Shown here: positions 16,277 through 23,915 of the stretch, in pieces
How the letters are laid out: every line of letters begins with the position of its first letter
Position numbering within the stretch: the stretch's first letter is position 1
IMG/VR virus record: IMGVR_UViG_3300024262_000126
Span: 1-34,409 of that record
Source: a virus
Strand: one strand, 5' to 3'
DNA length: 34,409 bases
Position numbers and translations under genes: made by a program
The notes under the pieces: generated by a model
Database searches by the model: none
What the model saw: the letters and a program-made list of their open reading frames with translations, nothing else
What the model was told of the DNA's origin: nothing

Positions 16277-17705
16277 TATTTATCTTCACTGCTTTCTTCC
16301 CGGTAAATTTCTCATATCTTAATAAAATAACTTCCCCGTATATCGGTTCTATTTCTATCGCTCGACATTTCCTATGCATAATCTCGCTTGCTATAAGTGT
16401 TGATCCTGCCCCAGCGAACGGTTCGGCTATTATTCCATTTCGAGGGGATAATATCTTAATATAAGGAACTAAAATCTGAATTGGCTTTGTGCCGAATATT
16501 ATATTTTGCCCGCCCGATTTCCCTGTTTCTGCTGAATGGGTAATGTGGTCGGTTGCTCTAGCCCAGATAGTATTTTTTCTTCTATCCCAATAAGCTCCTT
16601 TTCCATGTTGTCCATATAAAATTACTTCATAGGTATCTAAAAGTTTTTGAGCCTTTTCTCTTAAATAATTTTCTAATTCTTCTTCGTATGCTTCATTTTT
16701 TATTCCTTCTCCAGCTAGTGGAGCGATATCATATTTGTTAAAAAAATATCCCGGTCTGGAAAATCCCTGACATCGATTGGGCAGCCACCAGATCACCATA
16801 TTCTTTATCTTCCAATACTTAGCTATGGCCTGCCATATCTCTATGGTATTCCTCCAGTTTTCAAAGACCATAACATTGGCTCCCTTGGGATTTTGAAAGT
16901 CATTAGCTATCGATAACCATTCGTCATATTCGGGAACTCCGCCTTTCTTCTCCACTCCTAAATAACTGCGCTGGCTCCGGTAACCAAAACCATTTTTAGT
17001 CTTAACCCATCCCTTGAATCTTCCTCTGCCATCAGTCTTTCCCACGCTTTCGTATACCTTATCCTTCTTTAACTTTACTCCCTCTTTAGTCTGTATCTTC
17101 CGGGCCCTCTTGGTGTAAGCTAATTTATAAGGTGGATCTGTAAACATAAAATCGAATCTTTCATTTCCAAACAATTTATCCCATTCGCTTCTATTAGTGC
17201 AATCTCCGATGATTAATTTATGCTCTCCCAGTCGCCATAAATCGCCATCGCTAACTCTCTTAATCCCTCCCTTAAGCAATTTCTCTAGTTCTTTATCAAC
17301 ATCAAACTCTTCATCAATATTTAAACCGAAAACATCATCCAATTCTTCCCTGCTAAATCCCACATCTACCAGCATTTCTTCATCGTAATTGGCCAGCAAA
17401 TCATAATCGAAATGCCCTAAATTTTTATTCAGTCTTAAATTCAATTCCTGCTCTTTTTCTAATTTAGTAATTTTCACATAATTAACCGGTATGGTTTTAT
17501 AGCCCATTTCCTTTGCTACTAATAATCTCTGGTGTCCACCGATAACTATATTTTTTCTATTTTCTGCAGAATTGACCACTATCGGTTCTACAAAATCAAA
17601 TCTTTTTAAACTTTCCTTTAAATCTTTGTATTCTTTTTCAGTCAGAGCCCGCGGATTATATTCTGAAGGATTAAGTTCTTCTATCGGTACATCTTTTATT
17701 TTCAT
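16269..17705 (-). CDS. ParB-like/DNA methyltransferase fusion
   Basis: A 478-residue protein. Residues 1-100 are a ParB/sulfiredoxin-like domain ('EYNPRALTEKEYKDLKESL', 'IVIGGHQRLLVAKEMGY' with GGHQR at 56-60). Then comes an amino-methyltransferase of the beta-order, with motif IV DPPY at 190-193 ('MFTDPPYKLAY') and motif I 'EPFAGAGSTLIA' near 436-447. It would methylate adenine N6 or cytosine N4 in a short site; specificity is not readable. A long inserted target-recognition region lies at about 200-330. It overlaps the upstream methyltransferase by 4 bases (ATGA). Likely protects phage DNA from host restriction and may mark packaging. Confidence 0.8.
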   Translation of the reverse strand: MKIKDVPIEELNPSEYNPRALTEKEYKDLKESLKRFDFVEPIVVNSAENRKNIVIGGHQRLLVAKEMGYKTIPVNYVKITKLEKEQELNLRLNKNLGHFDYDLLANYDEEMLVDVGFSREELDDVFGLNIDEEFDVDKELEKLLKGGIKRVSDGDLWRLGEHKLIIGDCTNRSEWDKLFGNERFDFMFTDPPYKLAYTKRARKIQTKEGVKLKKDKVYESVGKTDGRGRFKGWVKTKNGFGYRSQRSYLGVEKKGGVPEYDEWLSIANDFQNPKGANVMVFENWRNTIEIWQAIAKYWKIKNMVIWWLPNRCQGFSRPGYFFNKYDIAPLAGEGIKNEAYEEELENYLREKAQKLLDTYEVILYGQHGKGAYWDRRKNTIWARATDHITHSAETGKSGGQNIIFGTKPIQILVPYIKILSPRNGIIAEPFAGAGSTLIASEIMHRKCRAIEIEPIYGEVILLRYEKFTGKKAVKINNE

Positions 17706-19381
17706 ATTGTTAATTCTCCCTGCTTTTTTCTTTCTATATATTCTATTCTCTTTCGAGCTATCTCATAATATTCAATGCCCAATTCAACACCAGCATAATT
17801 TCTATTGGTATTTATACAAGCTACACAAGTTGTCCCCGTTCCCATGAAGGGATCTAAAACTATTTGTCCTTCTCTGGTTATAAGTTGTATGAGGTATTTG
17901 CAAAGTTTTTCTGATTTTTGTGTAGGATGCGAGACAATATGCTTTTGTTCACTATCAGGCTTACCATGTTTATGGTCTTCTCTTTCCTTTGTTGGAAAAG
18001 CATCTTGGCAGATATGACAATAGAACCACCTTTCATTTCTTGATGCTTTCGTACAATAAAAGAAGCGAGAAGCACCACCTACATCACCGAGTCCTGGTTT
18101 TATTCCTTCGTAATAGTTTTGTTTATATCCCCCTTGATATGCTTTTTCGTGTCCTGCTCTACCACCACTTGATTTACTTACCCCACTTTGCTCATCCACC
18201 ATATAGCAAGGACAATTCGGATCGGTGTGGATTAAGGTTTTTTCTTTACCATTTACTCCATAATGTTTCCCAGTTATACCAGTTGCACCAAAATTATTAA
18301 CAACACCATTTTCTCCTTTATGTTTATCTTTATCTTTCCAACCTGCCGTTTCTACTTCTCCCTCTACCACCTCATCACAAGTGCATTCTAAAATAAGATT
18401 TGCAGGATAACGACCTGTATTAATATTTGAATTTAGTAGCCCATATCCAAAAGTAGAGCCGAAACAAGTTTTCTTATATTTAACATTTTCAGATAATTGT
18501 TTATTATGATGACCATCTTTGAAATCTCCATTATCTTTGTATGATATCCTTCCCCCATCAATATTCAATCCACCTATACCCCATTTCAAAACATTTTCAG
18601 CAACTGTTTTTTCTGATAAGGGTTTCCTTACAAGCCACCAGCATTCTACGGCTGGTTTCAATCCTGTTCCCCAACCCTCCCATTTTTTGGCTTCGGTGGT
18701 TACGGGGGCAGTGACTGGTCGTATTCCCCCTTCATCTACTTTGCCAACATTAAATATGGATTTATCATTTCCAATTCCGTTTTTATTAGGTATCCCCCAA
18801 CAATCACTATCGGGATAAGCAATTGGTTTATGTCCTACTACCTCCCTAAATCCTTTCCACACTTTCTTAAACTCTTCTTTAGTCGGTTTCCTACCTAGCT
18901 TTTTTTCTAATTGCTCTCGGCACGCTCTGCGGTCTATACCCTTACTAATATTCAAACTTTTCGAAAATCCTTGCCCAAAAATATGATACACACAATCCCG
19001 AATTTCAAAACCGGCTTCCTCTAAAGCAAAAGCAGTCCAATGTGAAGTTCTTGGCAAGGCCCATACAAAAGCATGTCCGCCTGGTTTCAATATTCTTTTC
19101 GCCTCAGTCATTAAATCCGTGAGCCAACTGATAAATTGATTTCTCGCCTTTAAACTTTTGTCCCAATGAACATCACAAGCAAATCCTGGTGAACTGCAAT
19201 CATTGCCGGAGCCTGTTCTTCTACAAGAGTTCCCTCTACCACCCTTCGGAAATGTATCCCATTTCTCACCCATAAAACTTATCCCCGCGGGCGGGTCAGT
19301 TAACATTCCATCAAAAGAATTGTCCCCAAAAGTCCTTAATATCTCTTTGGAATCACCCTGTATTATTTTGTTCATGGACAT
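17702..19381 (-). CDS. DNA methyltransferase with DPPA motif IV
   Basis: A 559-residue amino-methyltransferase. After the start comes 'IIQGDSKEILRTFGDNSFDGMLTDPPAGISFMGEKWD', motif IV with DPPA at 29-32, then 'AKRILKPGGHAFVWALPRTSHWTAFAL'. Motif I, 'DPFMGTGTTCVA', lies near the C-terminus (FMGTG 512-516), preceded by 'SHPTQKSEKL'. A long middle region holds extra elements, including a Cys/His cluster in 'FYCHICQDAFPTKEREDHKH' that may bind zinc. DPPA instead of DPPY is unusual in general but occurs in this phage-rich subfamily. I chose ATG 19381, preceded by AAGGGAG. It is the first gene after the 19.6-kb promoter and hairpin. Confidence 0.8.
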   Translation of the reverse strand: MSMNKIIQGDSKEILRTFGDNSFDGMLTDPPAGISFMGEKWDTFPKGGRGNSCRRTGSGNDCSSPGFACDVHWDKSLKARNQFISWLTDLMTEAKRILKPGGHAFVWALPRTSHWTAFALEEAGFEIRDCVYHIFGQGFSKSLNISKGIDRRACREQLEKKLGRKPTKEEFKKVWKGFREVVGHKPIAYPDSDCWGIPNKNGIGNDKSIFNVGKVDEGGIRPVTAPVTTEAKKWEGWGTGLKPAVECWWLVRKPLSEKTVAENVLKWGIGGLNIDGGRISYKDNGDFKDGHHNKQLSENVKYKKTCFGSTFGYGLLNSNINTGRYPANLILECTCDEVVEGEVETAGWKDKDKHKGENGVVNNFGATGITGKHYGVNGKEKTLIHTDPNCPCYMVDEQSGVSKSSGGRAGHEKAYQGGYKQNYYEGIKPGLGDVGGASRFFYCTKASRNERWFYCHICQDAFPTKEREDHKHGKPDSEQKHIVSHPTQKSEKLCKYLIQLITREGQIVLDPFMGTGTTCVACINTNRNYAGVELGIEYYEIARKRIEYIERKKQGELTI

Positions 19382-19452
19382 CGACCTAATCTCCCTTTTG
19401 AACAATGCCCAAATGTTTCTCGAATCTTTGCCCAAAATTGTGTTTTTATTCA

Positions 19453-19519
19453 AAAATAAAAAATGACCTAAGCCCTCTCAAATTATTTTCCAATAATCCT
19501 CGAAAGAGCTTAGGTCATT
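19453..19519 (-). terminator. Long hairpin with U-tract before the methyltransferase/terminase genes
   Basis: On the minus strand a perfect 12-base-pair stem (19462-19473 with 19508-19519, key bases AATGACCTAAGC) encloses a CTTTC/GAGAG helix and an ATTATT/AATAAT helix capped by a GGAA tetraloop. A T-rich tail (19453-19461) follows. It fits an intrinsic terminator. It lies after a consensus promoter and 70 bases before the next start codon. Confidence 0.7.
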
Positions 19520-19562
19520 AACCTAACTTTTTAAGGCATTACTCTATTCTATTATCTATTAA

Positions 19563-19591
19563 ATTTTATCAAATTAAGTGATTTCTGTCAA
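19563..19591 (-). promoter_or_regulatory. Sigma-70-type promoter for the methyltransferase/terminase genes
   Basis: On the minus strand TTGACA (19586-19591) and TAAAAT (19563-19568) are separated by exactly 17 bases. Eleven of twelve box positions match the consensus. The boxes lie in the gap after the nuclease gene stop. The start site is expected near 19556, about 37 bases before the hairpin at 19519. Confidence 0.7.
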
Positions 19592-19621
19592 AGAAGAAGT
19601 ATCATTCCATTCTTATTCTTT

Positions 19622-20059
19622 TTATTCCCACCCGGGAATCAACTTGCTATATTTCTCTATCTCTTTATAGCTCATTATCTCAATAAAATCTATTCCCAAA
19701 TCATCTAATAGGAACTTAATCATCTCGCCATTAGCTTCTGATTTTGAGTATTTATCAGGTATTATAAATTTTAACTTAATAAATTCCTCCGGATAATATT
19801 TTTTAAATCTCCTTAGTTTAGTTTTATCGCTGGCAGTAAAAAATCCTTTAATTTCTACAAACTTGTCCTGTTCGGGTAAATAAATATCGGGTTTATAGAA
19901 TCTGCTGCCTCTTTTGATCTTAAAAAATTCAAATTCTCGCGGTTCATAAGTCCATTTTATGCCTACAAGATTATAATATCTACAAATATTCGCCTCCCAA
20001 CTACTCCTGACATAGATTCCTAAATCTTTTCTAAAACCACCTTTCGCTACATTACTCAT
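19622..20059 (-). CDS. PD-(D/E)XK family endonuclease
   Basis: A 145-residue protein with the phage endonuclease pattern 'RSSWEANICRYYNLVGIKWTYEPREFEF', then 'FYKPDIYLPEQDKFVEIKGFF'. The active-site set is E22, D58 in 'KPDI', and E69-x-K71 in 'VEIKG', a complete PD-ExK core; a related arrangement occurs in T7 endonuclease I-like and nicking enzymes. Short length suggests the catalytic domain alone, perhaps for branched DNA, repair or host DNA attack. Overlaps the upstream gene by 8 bases. It is the last gene before the 19.6-kb promoter. Confidence 0.75.
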   Translation of the reverse strand: MSNVAKGGFRKDLGIYVRSSWEANICRYYNLVGIKWTYEPREFEFFKIKRGSRFYKPDIYLPEQDKFVEIKGFFTASDKTKLRRFKKYYPEEFIKLKFIIPDKYSKSEANGEMIKFLLDDLGIDFIEIMSYKEIEKYSKLIPGWE

Positions 20060-20294
20060 TTCTGACCCACCCTGCTTTATTCATTTCTCTCTCATCTAAT
20101 TTTTCTAAAGTAACCATGTCAGGAAGAAATATAATTAAATTATCAGGGAATACCTTATGTAATCGTTCTCCAATATATTTATCCATTTTATTTGGTAATC
20201 CCTTAACAACTATTATATCTTTCTTTTTAATTTCCACTTTAAGCTTACCTAGTTTTATATCATTATTCACTTTTAACCATTTAATAAGATTCAT
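20052..20294 (-). CDS. Hypothetical 80-residue protein
   Basis: Not recognised. Beta/alpha pattern: 'KLGKLKVEIKKKDIIVVKGLPNKMDKYIGERLHKVFPDNLIIFLPDMVTLEKLDE'. The middle reads as strand, helix ('NKMDKYIGERLHKVF') and strand ('NLIIFLPDM'). It overlaps both neighbours, by 4 bases with the radical SAM gene upstream and by 8 with the nuclease downstream, so all three are co-expressed. No catalytic motif is seen. Confidence 0.55.
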   Translation of the reverse strand: MNLIKWLKVNNDIKLGKLKVEIKKKDIIVVKGLPNKMDKYIGERLHKVFPDNLIIFLPDMVTLEKLDEREMNKAGWVRNE

Positions 20295-21166
20295 TTATTA
20301 TCAGTCCTCCTGCTATAATCTTCCCAATCACAAACTTTATATAACCTCTTGTTAACCCACCGGGCAAAGTCCCTTATTTTTTTATTCCCATCTTCATAAA
20401 TCATTATAAAGGGATCCAATCCCAGATTAGCTAATTTTTCAAAACGATACATATCTTCCTTAAAATTAGTATTGTAATTGCATAAGATATATATCATTAT
20501 CTTATATGGCTTGATTCCCGCTTTAGATAATATTTTTAACCCTTCTTTTACTTCTTTTTCATAATCCATCAAGTCCCAGGCAAAACGTATCTGTTTTAAA
20601 TGTTTTACTTTAGCTAGTAACTTAGCATTCTCCTTATTAATTAACCTTATATCAAGTCCCTGGTTAAAATCCATCACCCAGCCCCGGTCAATAAATAGCT
20701 GCAGCTTTTTAATATGTGAAAGCAAGGCCAGAAAGTTATTATCAAGTAGTACCACAATATTAGACTTAGGATTTAAAAATTCTTCCACTTCTGCATGTTC
20801 TTTTATATGTCCTTCTTTTTCTCTTACAAGACAGAATTCACAATTCCTTTGGCATCCCCTCGTGGTAAATCCTAAAGAATAGTTAAGGTTATAAAGCGAA
20901 TAATCTGGCCTAATATGTTCTATCTCTTGGGACAATTTTCTCTTTATGTCAATCCCTGATCCCCCACAAATCATGTCATCGGTCCTGTAATTATCATTTT
21001 TATTAGCTCTTGTAAAAATCTTTGAGCAATATATCTTATCGTAGGTTGAATGCCATAGTGGTTTATAAAATTCTACTTCATCGCCTTTTTGCTTATGATA
21101 TGCTGATATTTTCATTAAGGCTAAATTATGATATTTTGAATTGACATCAAAAAGGCCAATCTTCAA
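20291..21166 (-). CDS. Radical SAM enzyme
   Basis: A 291-residue protein with the radical SAM cluster motif C105-x3-C109-x2-C112 in 'TTRGCQRNCEFCLV', which binds a [4Fe-4S] cluster and S-adenosylmethionine. The first 95 residues ('MKIGLFDVNSKYHNLALMKISAYHKQKGDEVEFY') resemble the B12-binding-like front domain of many radical SAM proteins. The barrel continues with 'VVLLDNNFLA' and 'DFNQGLDIRLI'. Phage copies of this family are common; the substrate is not known. The start is TTG at 21166, with AAGGAAG upstream, and overlaps the previous small gene by 4 bases. Confidence 0.8.
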   Translation of the reverse strand: MKIGLFDVNSKYHNLALMKISAYHKQKGDEVEFYKPLWHSTYDKIYCSKIFTRANKNDNYRTDDMICGGSGIDIKRKLSQEIEHIRPDYSLYNLNYSLGFTTRGCQRNCEFCLVREKEGHIKEHAEVEEFLNPKSNIVVLLDNNFLALLSHIKKLQLFIDRGWVMDFNQGLDIRLINKENAKLLAKVKHLKQIRFAWDLMDYEKEVKEGLKILSKAGIKPYKIMIYILCNYNTNFKEDMYRFEKLANLGLDPFIMIYEDGNKKIRDFARWVNKRLYKVCDWEDYSRRTDNK

Positions 21167-21315
21167 AATATCTTCCTTAAAGCGATAATCATCGTTATAA
21201 CTATCGTAAGAATCAATGGTATCCAGAACCAGTCTACAGTTCTTTCCGCTTTTTCAACTGGACTGCTAAATCCCTTTATTCTTTCTTCACTCCTCTTAAA
21301 TCTTATTAGTTTCAT
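21163..21315 (-). CDS. Small single-span membrane protein (50 residues)
   Basis: An open frame from ATG 21315 to TGA 21163. It encodes a charged N-terminus ('MKLIRFKRSEERIKGF') and one hydrophobic segment 'WFWIPLILTIVITMIIAL', followed by 'RKIF'. The layout is that of a small inner-membrane protein with the C-terminal end at the membrane. Its stop overlaps the radical SAM start codon region. The ribosome site is weak (AAAGAAAAGAG), so the exact start is less sure. The role could be holin-like, but nothing proves this. Confidence 0.5.
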   Translation of the reverse strand: MKLIRFKRSEERIKGFSSPVEKAERTVDWFWIPLILTIVITMIIALRKIF

Positions 21316-21343
21316 TTAATCATGCTCTTTTCTTTAATCTTAA

Positions 21344-21577
21344 TTATTCATTTTCTATGACCATCTTAACTGCTTTATTTAATTTCTCTAATAGCCTAAG
21401 ACAGTCATTACAAATTACTACAAATCCGGTAATATATTCTTTATCATTCCGGTGTGCCACTAAATTTATATTTCGTTCTTTTCTGCAATTAACACATTGC
21501 AAATTATAATCTGTCATTCTATTTTTATTTCCTAGCTTATGTAATTTCTCAACACCCTTCAGTCCTTCAACGCCCAT
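21344..21577 (-). CDS. Small zinc-ribbon-like protein
   Basis: A 77-residue protein with two Cys pairs, C28-x2-C31 ('LQCVNCRKE') and C57-x2-C60 ('ICNDCLRLL'), the pattern of a treble-clef or zinc-ribbon fold. The C-terminal helix ('LRLLEKLNKAVKMVIENE') follows the second pair. AGGAGG, inside the end of the upstream gene, serves the ATG at 21577; a shorter start at residue 21 would have a poorer site. Partner and role are unknown. Confidence 0.6.
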   Translation of the reverse strand: MGVEGLKGVEKLHKLGNKNRMTDYNLQCVNCRKERNINLVAHRNDKEYITGFVVICNDCLRLLEKLNKAVKMVIENE

Positions 21578-21763
21578 TTAATTATTCCCTCCTTTTATTT
21601 TATTTATTCTGGCTTGGCGTGTACGATGCATCCTAACATGTTCCAATACTTGAATCTGAAACGAAAGCCAAGGTTTGATTATTCTAAGCCAAATGTAATG
21701 GTAAAACAAGATTCCAACCAAGAATCCCAATACAAAAATTAATATCCCTAAATAATTATTCAT
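21578..21763 (-). CDS. Small membrane protein (61 residues)
   Basis: One hydrophobic segment, 'YLGILIFVLGFLVGILFYHYIWL' at residues 4-26, is followed by a basic tail ('VRMHRTRQARINKIKGGNN'). Nin/out orientation is expected because the positive charges follow the span. The last codons carry the ribosome site of the next gene, and its start codon comes directly after the stop. I do not recognise a family. Confidence 0.55.
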   Translation of the reverse strand: MNNYLGILIFVLGFLVGILFYHYIWLRIIKPWLSFQIQVLEHVRMHRTRQARINKIKGGNN

Positions 21764-21781
21764 TTAATCATTCTCCTTTAT

Positions 21782-21979
21782 TTAAGGATTACCCATTCGA
21801 TATATCTGGAATTTTTCTTCTAATATTCCTCTTATTAAACAAGCTTCCTCTGCTATAATCTCTAAAGCAATCATCTCTCTTTCCTTGCGATTTAAAAATG
21901 CTGAATGTTCGACTTTCTCCGCTAATAATTTTCTATATTTTTTATCTTTAATTTTCTCTAAATACTCTAAGTTAGTCAC
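21782..21979 (-). CDS. Hypothetical 65-residue helical protein
   Basis: Not recognised. Charged and helical throughout ('MTNLEYLEKIKDKKYRKLLAEKVEHSAFLNRKEREMIALEIIAEEACLIRGILEE'). AAAGGGATTAAGG lies before the start. Eighteen bases separate it from both neighbours. It shares the small-gene style of this block and no motif allows a functional call. Confidence 0.5.
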   Translation of the reverse strand: MTNLEYLEKIKDKKYRKLLAEKVEHSAFLNRKEREMIALEIIAEEACLIRGILEEKFQIYRMGNP

Positions 21980-21997
21980 CTTAATCCCTTTCTTTTT

Positions 21998-22366
21998 TTA
22001 TTTACATTCCTCTATGTCTCTTTTAATAGATTGACATATTTGAGCCAGCTCATATCTGAAATAAGAAATTTCTATTTTTTCATCCATTCCTTTTTGACCT
22101 AGTTTCTCTAACCTATTCTTCAAATTAAGATATTTCGCAAATAGATTCATAAACTTCCTCATAAAAAAACCCGCTACTTCCTCATTGCTCCGCCTTCTAA
22201 TATATATTATATTGGTATGCTTTTTTTCAAGACTATTCATTATATTGAAATAATTAAGACCAAAAACATTATATTCTTGATGTTTCCTGTTTTCTGATTT
22301 AGCTATATTCTCAAAACATCTTTTTAGTTCTTTCCAGGCCTTTTCATAATCACATTTTAATGTCAT
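21998..22366 (-). CDS. Hypothetical 122-residue helical protein
   Basis: Not recognised. Helical and rich in Lys, Arg, Glu and Asn ('YEKAWKELKRCFENIAKSENRKHQEYNVFGLNYF'), with a middle stretch 'IIYIRRRSNEEVAGFFMRKFMNLFAKYLNLKNRLEKLGQKG'. The start overlaps the upstream gene by 17 bases. No catalytic or metal-binding motif is seen. Confidence 0.5.
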   Translation of the reverse strand: MTLKCDYEKAWKELKRCFENIAKSENRKHQEYNVFGLNYFNIMNSLEKKHTNIIYIRRRSNEEVAGFFMRKFMNLFAKYLNLKNRLEKLGQKGMDEKIEISYFRYELAQICQSIKRDIEECK

Positions 22367-22601
22367 ATTTTTTAATTAACTCCCCTCTATATTTATCAAA
22401 TTCCTTCTGACTCGTTCCCCAGTTACTCATGACCTTTCTAAGCTGGTCCCAGGATAATAATGTAGCCGAAACGTCCCCTCTGCACAACCAAATATATTGC
22501 GTCCTCATACTTATAAATCCCTTGTGGAGTTTTAACTTCGGATATGTAAGGGTGTTATCAGTAGTAAAAATTTGTCCCGGTTCGACTTCGTTTACCTTCA
22601 C
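22350..22601 (-). CDS. Hypothetical 83-residue protein with SH3-like strands
   Basis: Not recognised. The start 'MKVNEVEPGQIFTTDNTLTYPKLKL' and 'ISMRTQYIWLCRGDVSATLLSWDQ' suggest a small all-beta fold of the SH3 type, with 'v.pGqiF.....yPKl.l..G...~r....~~c~~G..a~l~~~~.v' typical of several phage small proteins. A C-terminal helix ('KEFDKYRGELIKKYDIKM') follows. Overlaps the next gene by 17 bases. Confidence 0.5.
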   Translation of the reverse strand: MKVNEVEPGQIFTTDNTLTYPKLKLHKGFISMRTQYIWLCRGDVSATLLSWDQLRKVMSNWGTSQKEFDKYRGELIKKYDIKM

Positions 22602-22616
22602 TTCGACCTCACAGTC

Positions 22617-22874
22617 TCAACAAAATATTTTTTCAAATATTCTATTAATTCTTTCTATAACCGATATTAGAATAGAACCAAACCGGGTCTCACTTACGAC
22701 TGTCGCAAATTCATGATAAGCTTTCCTCAATTGCCATCTTTGAAATGAAAAAGTATTTCTCATCTTTATAATTTCCTTTTCACTAAGTAATTCAGTCTCG
22801 ATATTTTCTTCTTCTGTTAACCACTGTAAAATGTCATTATACTCTTCATCACTTACCGATATATGTTTCTTCAT
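22617..22874 (-). CDS. Hypothetical 85-residue acidic protein
   Basis: Not recognised. The N-terminal half is acidic and helical ('SDEEYNDILQWLTEEENIETELLSEKEIIKM') and the C-terminal half amphipathic ('LRKAYHEFATVVSETRFGSILISVIERINRIFEKIFC'). It begins one base after the stop of the short basic gene upstream. No motif gives a function. Confidence 0.5.
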   Translation of the reverse strand: MKKHISVSDEEYNDILQWLTEEENIETELLSEKEIIKMRNTFSFQRWQLRKAYHEFATVVSETRFGSILISVIERINRIFEKIFC

Positions 22875-23027
22875 TTATCGATTCCTCGCAAATCTATTTC
22901 TCTTTTTTTTAAATATTTTCTTCGCTACCATCTCCATAGCTGGTTTTAAAAATGGTTTCGGTTTTATCTTTTTATGGCCTCGCTCATCAAATCTTATATA
23001 TTCTTTACTAGGAAACGACAATTTCAT
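22875..23027 (-). CDS. Short basic protein, gp10-tail-like
   Basis: A 50-residue frame from ATG 23027, overlapping the end of the ClpP-like gene by 20 bases, with GGTTTGGTGG upstream. The sequence 'FDERGHKKIKPKPFLKPAMEMVAKKIF' is like the C-terminal 'PFl.pA' segment of HK97 gp10-type neck proteins, then ends in basic residues 'KKRNRFARNR'. It may be a leftover of a gp10-like gene or a separate small basic protein. A start at 23063 is possible but would overlap more. Moderate support only. Confidence 0.4.
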   Translation of the reverse strand: MKLSFPSKEYIRFDERGHKKIKPKPFLKPAMEMVAKKIFKKKRNRFARNR

Positions 23028-23628
23028 CCACCAAACCATATGCCAGGCATTGGTCAGCGTCAAACCACAGATCGTGTTTCAATATTTCCTCGAGTTTCTT
23101 CGTCGGGATTTTTGTATATTCTCCATATACCTTTTTTATCATCACCATAATCTTATCCAGATTCTGCATCTCATCCTTAAACTCCTCATACTTGCCCCAC
23201 ATAAAGGAACTCAATTGATGGATGAGCATATAGGCATGTCGATTGATAAATCTTTTCTTCCCACAAACACTCAGGAATGTTGCTGCACTAGCACAACATC
23301 CATCAATCATCGTATGTACAGGAACGATACTTTTAATAATCTCATCCATTCCTGCCATTCCCGCGAAGATGCTCCCTCCATAACTTTGGATGTGGAGATA
23401 AATATCAGCCGGTTCTCGATTTTGAACCATTGCTTCCCGTTGTAAATCGATTCCTTTATTCCTTAAATTTCGATTAAGCTGTAAAATTTTATCTGTATTA
23501 ATATCAGAATAGAAATAAATTCTATTTTCTACCACTTCAATAAAAGACGGACGTGCTTTCTCCTCTTGTTGAGACTTCGGGTCTTCTTTGGGCGGCTCTT
23601 CCTTCTTTCCCCAATAAAAATCATTCAT
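23008..23628 (-). CDS. ClpP-like serine protease
   Basis: A 206-residue protein with the ClpP/crotonase-type fold. 'IYLHIQSYGGSIFAGMAGMDEI' at 76-97 is the oxyanion and substrate-groove segment, and S114 in 'GCCASAATFLS' is the nucleophile. H137 in 'AYMLIHQLSS' is the base, and D190/D192 in 'LWFDADQCLAYGLVDEI' is the acid. In many siphoviruses such a protein is the prohead protease, but there it sits between portal and capsid genes. Here it lies about 9 kb upstream of the portal, and the XkdF-like domain may already serve the head. An early or cytosolic role is therefore possible. The first 28 residues are polar and not conserved. Confidence 0.75.
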   Translation of the reverse strand: MNDFYWGKKEEPPKEDPKSQQEEKARPSFIEVVENRIYFYSDINTDKILQLNRNLRNKGIDLQREAMVQNREPADIYLHIQSYGGSIFAGMAGMDEIIKSIVPVHTMIDGCCASAATFLSVCGKKRFINRHAYMLIHQLSSFMWGKYEEFKDEMQNLDKIMVMIKKVYGEYTKIPTKKLEEILKHDLWFDADQCLAYGLVDEIVVS

Positions 23629-23630
23629 TC

Positions 23631-23915
23631 TTAAAATTCTCCTTTCTTAACCTCAAACAAATGAAATACTAACGCCCCATTTTCCATTTGAAATGTTCCT
23701 ATATAATTAGTTATTCTAAGGTAATCTTCACCTAGAGGATGACCAGTTCCACTTAACCTAAAATATCTAGTTTCTTTTTCTGTTTCTGAATCCACTAACG
23801 CCCATAGCTGGGCCGTTTCTCTCTGGATTTGAACTGTTAATATCCTAGCATCTTTAGGCAATTCTAAAGTGAAATGGTCTTCTATGGGAATCGGATATTT
23901 AAAGATCGTTAGCAT
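23631..23915 (-). CDS. Small beta-rich protein (DUF7352-like)
   Basis: A 94-residue protein of a common phage family of unknown function: 'MLTIFKYPIPIEDHFTLELPKDARILTVQIQ', 'LWALVDSETEKETRYFRLSGTGHPL' and 'YIGTFQMENGALVFHLFEVK', matching the pattern 'lp.ga.il.v..q......wal.d...~~r.f...GTGh.......yigT.~..~g.lv.H.fe'. It is two bases upstream of the ClpP-like gene, so they are co-expressed. No enzyme motif is present. Confidence 0.6.
   Translation of the reverse strand: MLTIFKYPIPIEDHFTLELPKDARILTVQIQRETAQLWALVDSETEKETRYFRLSGTGHPLGEDYLRITNYIGTFQMENGALVFHLFEVKKGEF

Noticed and set aside
22831-23445. A 204-codon open frame on the plus strand
   Set aside because: It runs antisense through the ClpP-like gene, whose active-site residues are clear. 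The plus-strand product is Phe/Cys/His-rich without a domain, as expected of a shadow frame.
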